Origin: Lepidurus packardi
Taxonomy: Eukaryota > Arthropoda > Branchiopoda > Notostraca > Triopsidae
NCBI GenBank assembly: GCA_023053545.1
Contig: JAKZAN010000002.1
Span: 852,375-916,374 of the forward strand
DNA length: 64,000 nt
Direction: 5' to 3'
The notes beneath the pieces are model-generated. The model saw only the letters and a program-made list of their open reading frames with translations. It was not told where the DNA came from and did no database searches. The position numbers and the translations under genes were made by a program. Below are positions 20,462-30,852 of the stretch, piece by piece; position 1 is the stretch's first letter, and each line of letters opens with the position of its first letter.

Positions 20462-22167
20462 TTAGTATTTTTTTTTACTCGATATTGAGCTTATTTTTAA
20501 CTGACGTGTGTCGTTTAATGAAGCCGGACACCTTGTGGCCACCGACCACCACCAACTCTTCCCGTTGTCTTTCCAGCCATTCTGCTGGGGATAACTCCGC
20601 CCCCACCGGGCAATAGCGTGCACCGTGAAACCGTGAATGTCCTCCGGTACTAACGGGCTGCCTACATTTGCCACAATTGTAAGTCCGTAAGTCCGAGTAA
20701 TTTTGCCAGCAGAAGCATCGTCCGGTTCGGCAGCCGCCTTTTTTCGGTGCCTCCAAGCCGTCGTCCTTGACATCGGTGGAGGGGTTGCGTACACCGAAGG
20801 TGGTGGAGGCGGCGCAGATACTGGCAAAGAGGGGCCTTCACCAGGGTCTTCCACTGCGGGTGCAGCTTCAGTCCCCAATGGAGGAAAGTCACACGGCGAC
20901 GTTTAACTTTTGCCTGACCGACCGTGTCTACTACTTCCTCAAAAACAAGCGGCTCGTGAGCTGGTCGAGGTGCTGTTTGAGGAAGCTGGCGCGAGGGCAA
21001 AAGCGGCGTCGCACTCGTTAATGCGGGTTGAGGCAGGTTAATACCCTGCAGTAGCATACTGATGTCGCTAAAGCGGGTCTTATCCTGGTACCTAAGAGTT
21101 TAAAAGAAATGTGTTATTATTAACCTCGACATGTGCCGGGCATTAATAAAGCTTGCCAGAGGCTCAAGGTAGTCTCGTTAATGAGCTACAAAACCAGGCC
21201 GGTACCTTCTGAAAGGGTGCCACTTAGAAGGACACGACTCCGTATCTCGTTGTACTTGCCCAGAATGAGCTTCCAGCGAGACAGGTAAGGAGGACCTCGG
21301 ACTGGTGCCGTGTATGTGTTGCAAAGGCGAATGCAAATTGCCTCCACTACACGACTCTTGGAAGGAAAGAGGGCCGGCAAACCAGCGCTTATAAAGCACC
21401 TAAAAATCGGAAGCAAGGGTTTTAGATTCCAAAGCATGCTTAAAGAACCAGACGACATAACAACGCTTACCTCTGCATGGCTTCCACTCCAACGTATCCA
21501 GTCCTATACTGGGACCGAGACGGTCGTGGCGCAGGATGCTCCCGCACTTCAGAGGCCGTTTGTCGTACTCCTCCAACGCCTCGTAGAGGCGAATGACTTC
21601 GTCAGCCTGGGTTTTGCTGACAGCAAGGCCTTCTGTCTTGATCAACGCCCCTGCCAACTGGTCCACGTTGTCCCAGCCACCGATCAATCGGTAATCCAAG
21701 GCTTCTTCAGTTGGTTCTGGCATTGCCTCGACAGTCAGCTCGCTGTCCCTGTCATCTTCCGGTTCTTCGGGTTCCACCGGATTCCCCGGAATGGTGGCGT
21801 CCAGCTCTTCCGGCTCCTGCAGCACGGTGAGGGAATCGGATTCCAAAAAGACATCCATGTCCTGAACACCCTCGTCAATCCCCTCATCGACTGCAGTGTC
21901 ATCCGTTGGGAGGGTCCAGCCAGTTTGCTGGTAGAGGAATTCCACTCCCAGCAGCTCCCCTGTATACTGTCCTGGAGCGCGATACTCTGGCAACAATGGA
22001 TGGCCCAGTACTTGCTCATACAGCGTGTTGACTCGCTGCATCAACTTGGCGTCGAAGCAACGCAGTGGCGAGGGTCGAGAGTTGGCAACGGCTGCAGAAG
22101 CTCTGGCAGCGTTCCAGCGTGTGACGCCATCCAAAAGTCCACAGCCCACACTCTTCTGGGCATCCAC
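20462..22167 (-). pseudogene. Decayed gene of an unclassified transposon-associated family
   Basis: The minus strand has three blocks in one order. Block 1 (22167-21400) is an acidic region followed by SKTQADEVIRLYEALEEYDK. Block 2 (21458-21186) contains SRVVEAICIRLCN and SRWKLILGKYNEIRSRVL. Block 3 (about 20700-20475) has a CXXC...C-like zinc-binding pattern (NCGKCRQPVSTGGHSRFHGA, then YCP and EWLERQRE). I recognise this order from uncharacterised, repeat-associated proteins in fish and invertebrate genomes but cannot name the superfamily. A canonical-looking intron (AGAG|GTAAGC ... TTTTTAG) lies between blocks 1 and 2, but the joined frame does not stay open. The copy is therefore decayed or the junction is different. 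Confidence 0.4.
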
Positions 22168-22764
22168 AGGAAAAGCCGACGAAGAAAATACGCGTCAGGC
22201 TTGGGCTGCGCTGTGTGGCTTGGGGGTCAAACTACACAGTAAAAGCTCAGGGAATCGGAAGGCTTTATTGTCTGCAGCTGGCATAATGAAACAGGAAATG
22301 AGAAAAAGATTCCAAAGGATTCGAAAATGTGAAAAAGATTCAACCGACATAATGAAACAGCCAAGATGAAAAAAGATTGTGAATCAGTTCATTCCCAGAA
22401 CGCTTCGAAAACAGGAGCCTACTGCTCCAGAAAAAGTAGAAGGCGTTTTTTCTCAAAAGTTTTTCTTTATTTCAAACGAACGGGCATGCATTCTCCCACA
22501 GTCCAACATGTTTGCATAACTGGCATGAAAAGGGGGTGCTCATTGCACGTTTTCCAAAGTCCGGAGCGATTGGCTAAAAAATCCGCTCTCCCGCGCTTCG
22601 TTTCGTCGCTTTCGTTGCATTCTCGGAGCGGATGTCCCGCATCGGAAAGCCGGGCAAGTGCGTAAGAAGCCCGCATGGAAGCGCCAGCTCGCCAAGGTCG
22701 GTTGAGCGGTTGAAAGCGTCCGGAGTCGCCACGGAGTCGAGGAGAGGGGAGAGGCACCAATGAA
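22168..22764. other. Spacer, possibly the leader of the LTR element to its right
   Basis: There is no convincing coding frame. If the LTR at 22765-23194 is real, the minus-strand sequence TTGGTGCCTCTCC directly after it (about 22750-22762) would be the place for a primer-binding site. Confidence 0.25.
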
Positions 22765-23194
22765 CCCGGCTGCAACGTCTAACATGTCCGATGTATCTAC
22801 TTGGTGGTTCGCAAGTGAGTGGGGATAGGGGGCAGTTGGTAAGTGGATAACCAAGAAAGCGGTCGCTGTGATTTACAGTCAGCAAATTATAATTAATAAA
22901 CGGATTCATTAACAACCGGTTTATTACCAAATAACCCTCACTGAACGACATAACAAATTAAAATGTCGCGATCTGCCTTTTCCAAATGCTTTATTTCCTT
23001 CACTGTCCAAAACCGGACCCTATACTTCCTCTACATTTCCTTCTCTTTTTATATCACTTGGCGACCCCTTTCTTAGCGAACATTCTTTCTTAGCTTCTTT
23101 CAACGTTGGTCCTTCATTGACCCGACCTTGCCCTTTACCAAGAATCCACCAAAACATGCAAATGAACCAAGACCAACGTTTAAAAAGGGTCATT
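22765..23194 (-). mobile_element. Possible LTR of a gypsy-like retrotransposon
   Basis: Read on the minus strand, the segment begins TGTAGCGAATGACCC at 23194. It contains a TATA-like GATATAAAAAGAG near 23045-23057 and an AATAAA signal near 22990, and may end in CA before TTGGTGCC. Upstream of it is a frame with an arginine-rich tail such as gypsy polyproteins often have. No second LTR was found in the window, so the boundaries and even the identity are tentative. Confidence 0.35.
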
Positions 23195-23258
23195 CGCTAC
23201 ACTCGGCCCTTCACTCGACCCCGAGTGAACTCGATCCTCGTGTCCCAGCTGCCGTAGA

Positions 23259-23470
23259 TCAGGTTCTTCCTCCGGCGTAGTAGCGTCTTCCCCGTCGTGG
23301 TCCTACCCCCGTGCCGTCCATGGCCCTCGCGTCCTCCACAGACGTGATCTCGCCCACTCCCCGGTCGTGACACTGCTTCTCTGCCGCTGCACACTCGCCA
23401 TCGTCCTCGCCTGGCCTCTCTACAATATGTGATAGTAAAGGGGGGAGGATGGCTGGGAATGGTTGGCGAA
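23259..23470 (-). pseudogene. Possible C-terminal tail of a gypsy-like polyprotein
   Basis: The minus-strand frame includes GVGPRRGRRYYAGGRT* directly upstream of the possible LTR. Short arginine-rich ends like this are common after the integrase of gypsy elements. No catalytic motif is present, so the call rests on position and composition alone. Confidence 0.25.
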
Positions 23471-23882
23471 GCTTAGCATGAGCTTGCCTTAGGGTCATGC
23501 GTTGTGTTTTTTGGGGAAAGACGGCTCTGTCCGTTACTTAACAGAGAAATCTCACGTTTACAGAAAGATAGTGATTTAGAACATTTGTTTTCACTATTTG
23601 AATAGCCTAATGAACTGTTATGGCCCATAAGACCACTCATTGCAAAACAAGTCACTTGAGCTCGAGACGTTGCATATTTTGCTTCGTGCGTTTACTGACT
23701 GCCCTCTTGAGCGTTAACACAGAGAACTATATGGTGCAGAGAACTAGTGGAAGAAACAAACGTTGAAGGAAAGAGCAAGCGGCAAAAGCAAAATGAAAGC
23801 GTTTTCTTAGAAGTAGGTTTAGTCACAAACGAGAAAAGGATCATTTTTAGGTCAGAAGGTAAAGGGCAAAAGTGCATACAAG
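23471..23882. other. Spacer, left flank of the BEL/Pao insertion
   Basis: Nothing recognisable was found. The first base of the target duplication is at 23883. Confidence 0.4.
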
Positions 23883-23887
23883 GTTTC

Positions 23888-24183
23888 TGTTACCTAGCTC
23901 TAGTAACATTGGGTTCGGTTCTTGTTTACTAATTTATTAACCACATACATGGGAATATAAATGAAACTGAAACTGAAAATGAGGAACAAAACTGAAACAA
24001 CACGTCTAGCAGGTCTGTTCGTCACCGCTTCTGCAGAGCCACTCGCCTTTTCCGTTTTGCAGGGGAAAAGGCTGATGGTTTCGCAATCCCCCCTTATACC
24101 TATGTGCGTAGGTATAGGGGGCCTCCGGCTAGTTTCGGTGCGGTTGTGCGGGGAAACAACTTTTTACGGACTTGTCCGTAACA
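23888..24183 (-). repeat. 3' LTR of the BEL/Pao element
   Basis: 296 bp, TGTTACCTAG...GTCCGTAACA on the plus strand. An internal CCCCTTATACCTATGTGCGT block near 24091 and its near-inverse downstream may form a hairpin. Confidence 0.9.
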
Positions 24184-24212
24184 TCGCCGGCCCTGTTTCT
24201 TGTATAGAAACA

Positions 24213-27200
24213 CTAGTCTCGCCGTACTTCACCCTCGTAGTCGGCTTCTTCCAGAAGGCATAGCTTAGCCACAGGTCGTACCAACTCACCGGTAGCGGTC
24301 TTCACACGTGCTGCGCGTACTACTCCGTCCGGCCCGGGTAGTGGCTTGATCACGCGACCTAGCGGCCAATGTCCCCTTGGCGAATTCTTGTCGACGATGA
24401 GGACCACGTCGTCTTCTCGGATGTTACGCCTATCACGAAGCCACTTACGTCTCTCGATAAGGGTAGGAACATATTCGCGCATCCATCTTCGCCAGAACAA
24501 TTCGACAATCGCCTGGGAACAACGCCATCTCTTCCTCGAGTCTACCTCGTCTTCACAAAAAATGTCAGGCGGTATGTTTGGGTTGGGCCTGCCCAGGAGG
24601 AAGTGATTTGGCGTGAGTGGGTCTAGGTCTGCGTGGTCTAAGCTTACATGAGTCAAGGGGCGTCCATTAATTAGGGACTCGACTTCCGCCATAACTGTTG
24701 CTAAAACTTCTTCGTTCACGGTTCGCTTGTTTAGGGTATAACGCAAAGCGGACTTAGCCGAACGCACTAAACGCTCCCAAACTCCACCGAAGTGTGGCGA
24801 TGAAGGGGGGGAGAAATGCCAAGTGATGCCGCGCTGAAGGGCAGTTTCGTAGATTCGGCTTTTGTTCAGGTGGGAGAGACATTCTCTGAGTTCGCGCTCG
24901 GCGGCCACGAAATTCGTGCCGTTGTCGCTGTAACATACAGCCGGGCATCCTCGCCGGCCGATGAAACGTCGTAAGGCTAAAATAAACGAGTCGGTGTCCA
25001 GACTCTGAGCAATTTCAATGTGAACCGCTCGCGTGACTAGACAAGTGAATAAACAGCCGTAACGCTTGTGTACTCTCCTGTGTATGACTACGTTGAGCGG
25101 TCCAAAAAAATCAACTCCCGTGTTCGTAAAAGGCGGCTTAAAGGCTTCCAGACGTTGTTTCGGTAATGCTGCCATAAGCGGGACTTCGGGTTGTGTTCTC
25201 AGTCGTTTGCACATCGCGCAGTGTCGAATAAGATGCTTGACTGTCTGCCTTCCCTTAAGCACCCAATAGTTTCGTTGTAACTCGGCCAGTGTCCGTTCGG
25301 TTGAGGAATGAAGCGTTCGCTCGTGACAGTCCAGAATTACCAATCGCGTTAGTGGGCTTTTCGGACACAGGAGTATCGGGTTTTTCGTGTTGGGGTCAAT
25401 TTGGGCGTGGCGTATTCTGCCATCGGCCCGAATAATACCGTCGGCATCAATGTACGGTGTGAGTTTCAGTAGTCGCGAATCAGACCTAATAGGCTTTCTG
25501 GTCCTTAACGCAAGCGTTTCTACCATAAACGCGTTTCTTTGCGCTACACCTAGGCAGGTTCGCAGTGCATTACTGGCTTCAGAGACTTGTAACGGTCCAA
25601 GGATTCGTGCGCATCTGTCTGAGCGACAGTTTCGGATGAAACGTTGCACGTAGGCGACGACACGTTTCAAACGACTCAAATTGCCGATCCTCCAGAACAA
25701 GTCGAGAAGGGGTTCCTCCAATGACGCGAGTAGACCGATCCATTTCAAGGGTACAATTTCCGGGTCGTCGTGTTCGGGAGTTTGGTCCAGCTTAAATCCC
25801 ATCGGCCAATCTTCTGGGACCCCTTTCAGAAATTCCGGGCCTTCGAACCAAAGTCGCTGATTAGTCAGACTAGTGACGGAGGTGCCTCTGCTGCAGAGAT
25901 CAGCTGGGTTGCTTAATCCAGGGACGTGGTTCCACTGGCCGGGTCGACTGGTTTCAATTATCTCGCCTACGCGATTGGCTACGAAAGTTGTAAATCTACA
26001 TGTGCGAGAGTTTATCCATTTGAGGACTGTGGTTGAGTCCGTCCAGAAGAATACTTCGTTCAGCTTGATTCGCAGTTCTGTCGCGATGAAGTTAGCCAGT
26101 CTAGTGGCGGTCACAGCTCCTAAGAGCTCAAGGCGTGGTATAGTGACCCGTTTTACCGGGGCTACTCTTGCCTTGGACATGACCAAGGACACTACGACTG
26201 CTCCGGCTGTGTCGGCGAATCGAAGATACGAAACGGCGCCGTACCCCGTTTCCGAGGCATCTCCGAACGTGTGGAGCTGTACAGAACCCAAGGTCTGGCC
26301 AAAGCGTAGATATCGCGGGATGCTGAAGTCCGTCAGGTGTTCAAGTTCGGATACCCAGGTGTTCCATACATCCTGCAAGGGGGAGGGTAATTTGTCGTCC
26401 CAGTCAAGGCGTTGTCGCCATACCTCCTGCATGATGGACTTCGCCGCTAAAATTATAGGCGACAGGAAGCCAAGGGGGTCGAAGATGCTAGCTATGGTTC
26501 TTAGGACCTGTCTCTTTGTCGGGTTCGTGACTTCGCGGCTTACCGTAGTATTGAATCCAAAGGTGTCGGTTTCGGCGTTCCATAACACTCCCAATGCTCG
26601 CTCAATTGGGAGATCGTCGAGGTCAATATTCATTTTCGGATTCGCAAGTTCGTTCACTGGAAAGGACGCTACTACGGTGCGAGAGCTCGAGAGCCATTTT
26701 GTCAGCCTGAATCCTCCCTTGGAAAGCAGAGCTGTCAGTTGTTTAGAAGCCGCAATTGCTTCCTCTTCGGTATCCAGAGAGTCTAGATAATTATCAACGT
26801 AGAAGTTCCGTTGTACCTTTTCCATCAGATTTGGTTGGCTTGTTCCGAAGTCTTCCGCGGTCTTGTTAAGTACGTACATGCATATTGACGGTGACGAGAC
26901 GGCGCCAAAAATCTGTACGTTCATCTGGTAGGTGTGTGGTGCGGATTTGTCCTTTGGGCTTCTCCAAAGGAAACGCAGTACATTTTTATCTTCGGATCTT
27001 ACTCTGACTTGGTGGAACATCTTTTCGATATCCGAAGAAACGGCCACCATATTCTCACGGAAGCGTATCAGCAACCCAGGGAGACTTACGAGCAAGTCAG
27101 GTCCTTGTAAAAGGCTGGCGTTCAAAGATGATCCTTCGTAGGACGCAGACGCATCAAACACGACTCGGACCTTGTCTGGCTTGTTGGGGTTCACGACCCC

Positions 27201-30095
27201 GTGGTGTGGCAAATACCAAGTTCGACCGGCTGGCCCGTCCAACTCCTCCCTTGAAAGCTTCCTAGCGTGGCCCAGTGAAGCATATTCGGACATTACGGCG
27301 TCGTACGTTGCGGCGTAACGTTCATTGCGTGCAAACTTACGCTCAATTGCGAAAAGGCGGCGTAACGCTGCACTTCTATTATCGGGGAGAGCGACATCCG
27401 ATGATCTCCACGGTAACCCGACTTCATAGTGGCTGCCGTCGTGTCGTAGGGTAGATTCGAAAATCTGTAGTGCCTTCCTGTTGTCTGGACTGATTGGACG
27501 CTTTGCCGTACCCACTCCGAATGATTCGATGGTCCAAAATTTTTCGAGCAGTTCATCCAGGTGGTCGTCCCTTGTAGATGGTAGGTTGAGGAGGTTGCAA
27601 CTAGGTGGCGCTGTGATCCGACCTTTGGGAATCTTGCCCACTGCACACCAGCCGAAGGGAGTCTGTATCGCGATCGGAGCTGCTGCTGTTTCTCTCGATG
27701 TTCGGAGCTTCAACTGGCGATGGGCTCCCGGGACGTCCATACCCGGAAGCACTGTTACCTGTGTCGAATCGACGGCTGGGATGTCAATGCCGGACAGGTG
27801 CGCCCATCGGGTCTTTAATTTTGGCCAGTTAACTGATCTTCTTGAGACATTCAATTTTGGTACGGTTAGGGCATCTATTACGTCAAGGCACGTGTTCTGG
27901 TCCAGGGACTCGACCTTAACTGTAACCTTCCTGGTATTCAGGATTGGGTCCTGGCCGTGGAAGGTCCCGATCCGCAGAACTTCGGTTCCGCCCTCGAGAT
28001 GGAGCTTGTCAGCGATGTCCTGGCGGATCAAGGAGACTTCGCTCCCGCTGTCTAGCAAAGCGAAGGTGTCGAGGTAGGTGTAATCCGAGCGGAGTCTGAC
28101 GGGTACTACTGCCAATAACACCTCAGTGTTATTCGCATTTGTTGTCACATGGTTAACATGTCGGTTGTCGTCAGGGTCTTCGGCGTCACCTCCGGATGTA
28201 AGGCCATTTCGGTTTGCTGTATCGCTTGGACCTTTCCGGTCAAAGGCTCGTGGGGCGTCATGGAGAAGAGGGTGGTGGTAGCGCTTACAACCGCTCGTAC
28301 CACACTCCTTCGTAGAAGCGCAGTCTCGGCCAATATGCCCTTTCCGCAAACAGCGAAAACAAATGCCATTTTCCTTCGCCAATCGGATTCTTTCGGAGGG
28401 AGACAGGGACGTAAACTTCTTGCAATCCTTCGTTTGGTGCTTCTCCTTGCAGGCGAAGCAAACCCAGCTTCCTTCAGTGTCTTCGGCCGCTAATTTTGTA
28501 GCGAGGACCGTCGGGTATGGCGTCTGGTCCCTGCGTGGTTTCAATCCAGCTTTATTAGTCTTGTGACCCTCGCTCCCTTTCGGTTTATATATGTCGGTGT
28601 TGCCCTCTATCGGTCGTACTCGTGTCTCAGCCTTGACCTCGTACTGGAGCCAAGAGTCAAAGTCTAATAACGTAGGAAGTCGCGGTTCTAGACGTAGTAC
28701 CTGGCGACCCCATCTGCTTCGTATACCCACGGGCAATTTACCTAACAGTTGCTCCAATGTGACGGCCGATGATAACTCCTGCTTGTATCCGCTGAGGAGT
28801 AACGTGGTGACCGATCCGTGGAGTTTTCGCGAAAAGGTCTTTAGGGATTCAAAATCGTAATTCTTCAGATTCGGAAGGTCAATGAGGGTCTTGACATAGG
28901 AGCGAGCCACTAGGTGGGGGTGGCCGTACTGGTCTTGTAACTCCCTTAACGCTTGTCGATACAACACAGGGCTGTGTAGCGTCTCTGCGATGCTTTCGCG
29001 GATCTCCGGCGTCAGCAATTGACGTAGAATCGCGATTCGTTGGGAGTCACAGGGCACCACGTCGTGTACTAGTGTTTTAAAATTTCCGATGAAGAGGGGC
29101 CACTCCCTCGGGTCGCCATCAAAGGGATTCAGATCGAGCCTTGGCATGACGCCTGCAAGCCAAGGCGCGTAGGGAGGGGCTGCTTGGGAAGGCAACGCTG
29201 GTGTGTTTGGGTCGTCTGTGTCGCTAATCCACTCATCGGGCTGGGTAACGAAAGTTCGCATGTCGGCCGGCCCGTTTGCAGAGCGCGGTGGGTCGGTGTC
29301 CGGTCGGTGGTACGAGATTTTCCGAGGGAAGGGGTTCGGAGATCGTGGGAGAGCCAAGTCATTACGGTTGTCCTGCTGGGCTATTGGCGAAGCGTATGGT
29401 GATTGCAACGATGTAATAGGGGGCGTGGCCTCCTCTGGTCTCGTACATTCAGCTTCGCCATCGGGTGGCAGCTCTTCCTCTTCAACGGCGCTCTCGTACA
29501 ACGCCACTTGAAGGTTGGTGAGTTCCAGCTCGTCCGCTAGGGCGCGTTGTTGCTTCGCTGATTCTATACGAATCGATTGCTCCTCTAAATCGGCTTGCAG
29601 CTTCCGAAGCCTCGCGGCCTCCTGCAGGCGATTTTCTTCAGCCCTCGCGGCTTGTTGAAGTCGTAGTTCCGTTTCCTTCGATTTTCGTTTAGCTTCGGAA
29701 AGTAGAGTGCGAGGGGAGGAGAGTACTGTTGACCGAGACGACACAGACGAGACGCTATTCGCCCTTGAAGCTAAATAATCATCGATGTCGGTGTAGCATC
29801 TCCGTGTAGTTTCATCTACTTCCTGGACCCAGTCGTCCGATGATGCGATGTCGGCTTCGATGTCTGTTTGCCTCATATAGTTTCGGTGGGCGTTCATACA
29901 ATCCTCGAAAGCGTCGGTTAGGTGGATACGATGAACCTTCAGTGCACTTCGACTCCCTCGCTCAGCGACATGGGTGGAGATTCGGTTGATAACACGAGTG
30001 AGGGTACGTTTGGCGTTTGTGCGCGTTTGTTTAAGTCCCCTCAGGTCGTTTGCGAACGGCACGTCTACGGTCGGGGCGAGGTCACTTGTAGCCAT
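24213..30095 (-). CDS. BEL/Pao gag-pol polyprotein, 1960 residues
   Basis: This is one uninterrupted frame. Order of parts: a coiled-coil-rich gag start (about 130-200); a DUF1759-like gag region (about 320-470); two zinc knuckles, CFACKEKHQTKDC near 541 and CFRCLRKGHIGRDC near 579; an aspartic protease, LLDSGSEVSLI near 680; reverse transcriptase with FYVDNYLDSL near 1096 (YVDN in place of YVDD, usual for BEL/Pao); an RNase H region with WTDSTTVLKWI near 1340; an integrase zinc finger HCAMCKRL near 1623; an integrase core from TGVDFFGPL near 1660; and a DUF5641-type C-terminus, WPLGRVIKPLPGPDGVV, near 1905. It makes virus-like particles, copies the RNA and integrates the cDNA. The ATG at 30095 lies just after the primer-binding site, which supports this start. 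Family assignment is secure. Confidence 0.93.
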   Translation of the reverse strand: MATSDLAPTVDVPFANDLRGLKQTRTNAKRTLTRVINRISTHVAERGSRSALKVHRIHLTDAFEDCMNAHRNYMRQTDIEADIASSDDWVQEVDETTRRCYTDIDDYLASRANSVSSVSSRSTVLSSPRTLLSEAKRKSKETELRLQQAARAEENRLQEAARLRKLQADLEEQSIRIESAKQQRALADELELTNLQVALYESAVEEEELPPDGEAECTRPEEATPPITSLQSPYASPIAQQDNRNDLALPRSPNPFPRKISYHRPDTDPPRSANGPADMRTFVTQPDEWISDTDDPNTPALPSQAAPPYAPWLAGVMPRLDLNPFDGDPREWPLFIGNFKTLVHDVVPCDSQRIAILRQLLTPEIRESIAETLHSPVLYRQALRELQDQYGHPHLVARSYVKTLIDLPNLKNYDFESLKTFSRKLHGSVTTLLLSGYKQELSSAVTLEQLLGKLPVGIRSRWGRQVLRLEPRLPTLLDFDSWLQYEVKAETRVRPIEGNTDIYKPKGSEGHKTNKAGLKPRRDQTPYPTVLATKLAAEDTEGSWVCFACKEKHQTKDCKKFTSLSPSERIRLAKENGICFRCLRKGHIGRDCASTKECGTSGCKRYHHPLLHDAPRAFDRKGPSDTANRNGLTSGGDAEDPDDNRHVNHVTTNANNTEVLLAVVPVRLRSDYTYLDTFALLDSGSEVSLIRQDIADKLHLEGGTEVLRIGTFHGQDPILNTRKVTVKVESLDQNTCLDVIDALTVPKLNVSRRSVNWPKLKTRWAHLSGIDIPAVDSTQVTVLPGMDVPGAHRQLKLRTSRETAAAPIAIQTPFGWCAVGKIPKGRITAPPSCNLLNLPSTRDDHLDELLEKFWTIESFGVGTAKRPISPDNRKALQIFESTLRHDGSHYEVGLPWRSSDVALPDNRSAALRRLFAIERKFARNERYAATYDAVMSEYASLGHARKLSREELDGPAGRTWYLPHHGVVNPNKPDKVRVVFDASASYEGSSLNASLLQGPDLLVSLPGLLIRFRENMVAVSSDIEKMFHQVRVRSEDKNVLRFLWRSPKDKSAPHTYQMNVQIFGAVSSPSICMYVLNKTAEDFGTSQPNLMEKVQRNFYVDNYLDSLDTEEEAIAASKQLTALLSKGGFRLTKWLSSSRTVVASFPVNELANPKMNIDLDDLPIERALGVLWNAETDTFGFNTTVSREVTNPTKRQVLRTIASIFDPLGFLSPIILAAKSIMQEVWRQRLDWDDKLPSPLQDVWNTWVSELEHLTDFSIPRYLRFGQTLGSVQLHTFGDASETGYGAVSYLRFADTAGAVVVSLVMSKARVAPVKRVTIPRLELLGAVTATRLANFIATELRIKLNEVFFWTDSTTVLKWINSRTCRFTTFVANRVGEIIETSRPGQWNHVPGLSNPADLCSRGTSVTSLTNQRLWFEGPEFLKGVPEDWPMGFKLDQTPEHDDPEIVPLKWIGLLASLEEPLLDLFWRIGNLSRLKRVVAYVQRFIRNCRSDRCARILGPLQVSEASNALRTCLGVAQRNAFMVETLALRTRKPIRSDSRLLKLTPYIDADGIIRADGRIRHAQIDPNTKNPILLCPKSPLTRLVILDCHERTLHSSTERTLAELQRNYWVLKGRQTVKHLIRHCAMCKRLRTQPEVPLMAALPKQRLEAFKPPFTNTGVDFFGPLNVVIHRRVHKRYGCLFTCLVTRAVHIEIAQSLDTDSFILALRRFIGRRGCPAVCYSDNGTNFVAAERELRECLSHLNKSRIYETALQRGITWHFSPPSSPHFGGVWERLVRSAKSALRYTLNKRTVNEEVLATVMAEVESLINGRPLTHVSLDHADLDPLTPNHFLLGRPNPNIPPDIFCEDEVDSRKRWRCSQAIVELFWRRWMREYVPTLIERRKWLRDRRNIREDDVVLIVDKNSPRGHWPLGRVIKPLPGPDGVVRAARVKTATGELVRPVAKLCLLEEADYEGEVRRD

Positions 30096-30134
30096 GTCAG
30101 ATCAAAATCAAGTTCGTGACACTATTCAATGAGC

Positions 30135-30152
30135 TCTCGGGTTTCGGCACCA
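30135..30152 (-). promoter_or_regulatory. Primer-binding site of the BEL/Pao element
   Basis: On the minus strand, five bases (TTCTC) after the 5' LTR, TGGTGCCGAAACCCGAGA begins with TGG, as expected for pairing with the CCA end of a tRNA primer. The primer identity was not determined. Confidence 0.65.
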
Positions 30153-30157
30153 GAGAA

Positions 30158-30453
30158 TGTTACCTAGCTCTAGTAACATTGGGTTCGGTTCTTGTTTACT
30201 AATTTATTAACCACATACATGGGAATATAAATGAAACTGAAACTGAAAATGAGGAACAAAACTGAAACAACACGTCTAGCAGGTCTGTTCGTCACCGCTT
30301 CTGCAGAGCCACTCGCCTTTTCCGTTTTGCAGGGGAAAAGGCTGATGGTTTCGCAATCCCCCCTTATACCTATGTGCGTAGGTATAGGGGGCCTCCGGCT
30401 AGTTTCGGTGCGGTTGTGCGGGGAAACAACTTTTTACGGACTTGTCCGTAACA
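30158..30453 (-). repeat. 5' LTR of the BEL/Pao element
   Basis: This is the second copy of the 296-bp LTR, identical by eye to 23888-24183. It would hold the promoter for the minus-strand transcript. Confidence 0.9.
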
Positions 30454-30459
30454 GTTTCA

Positions 30460-30680
30460 GAGGACCGAACTTATCGGTTCAGAATGGTCAACAATCAATA
30501 CCAAATGTCAAATAAGGTCGCAATCAACGTTGAAGGAATACATTCCGACAGCCTCTCCTATATCCAGCTATTGATCTTCAAGGTCAGCGCCCGACAGCTT
30601 CGCCATCGCCGATGTAGTCGTTTCCGTGCCACAGGTAGTGGTGGGCTGTGATGGCGACGAGCCTCGCGGCCCATGCCTAT
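30460..30680 (-). pseudogene. Leader and broken gag start of an LTR retroelement
   Basis: Downstream (minus strand) of the primer-binding site at 30684-30701, a short frame begins MAKLSGADLEDQ and is soon interrupted by a stop, followed by more broken sequence up to the BEL insertion. It is in the right place for a gag start. No gag domain can be confirmed because so little is left. Confidence 0.35.
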
Positions 30681-30683
30681 CAC

Positions 30684-30768
30684 ATCCCACTCCTGACACC
30701 AAAATGTAGCAATACACCCGACATGTTAGACATTGAACTTCTAGATCATTACATTTCTCCCCTTTTTA
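30684..30768 (-). mobile_element. Retroelement junction: polypurine tract, 49-bp LTR, primer-binding site
   Basis: On the minus strand, AAAAAGGGGAGAA (about 30754-30768) precedes TGTAATGATC...TATTGCTACA (30705-30753, TG...CA, 49 bp). Then come AAA and TGGTGTCAGGAGTGGGAT (30684-30701), whose complement is a tRNA 3' end of tRNA-Leu type (inference). The order PPT-LTR-PBS is what separates two head-to-tail copies or what a one-LTR circle has, not the order in a normal single insertion. The LTR is too short to be functional and has probably lost its middle. Confidence 0.55.
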
Positions 30769-30852
30769 GTAAAAGAAAATGACACAAAAAAACTCATTCC
30801 ATAGTGAATAATCTCAAAGAGTAAACAAACTCATTGACTCAGACAAACATAG

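Larger units (their letters stand above)
23888..30453 (-). mobile_element. Complete BEL/Pao LTR retrotransposon
   Basis: The element has two 296-bp LTRs, 23888-24183 and 30158-30453, which look identical by eye and have TG...CA ends. It is flanked by a perfect 5-bp target duplication GTTTC at 23883-23887 and 30454-30458. A single long minus-strand frame fills the interior. Identical LTRs and an unbroken polyprotein suggest a recent insertion by a possibly autonomous element. The joined flanks read ..CAAGGTTTCAGAGG.., so the empty site can be predicted. Confidence 0.93.
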
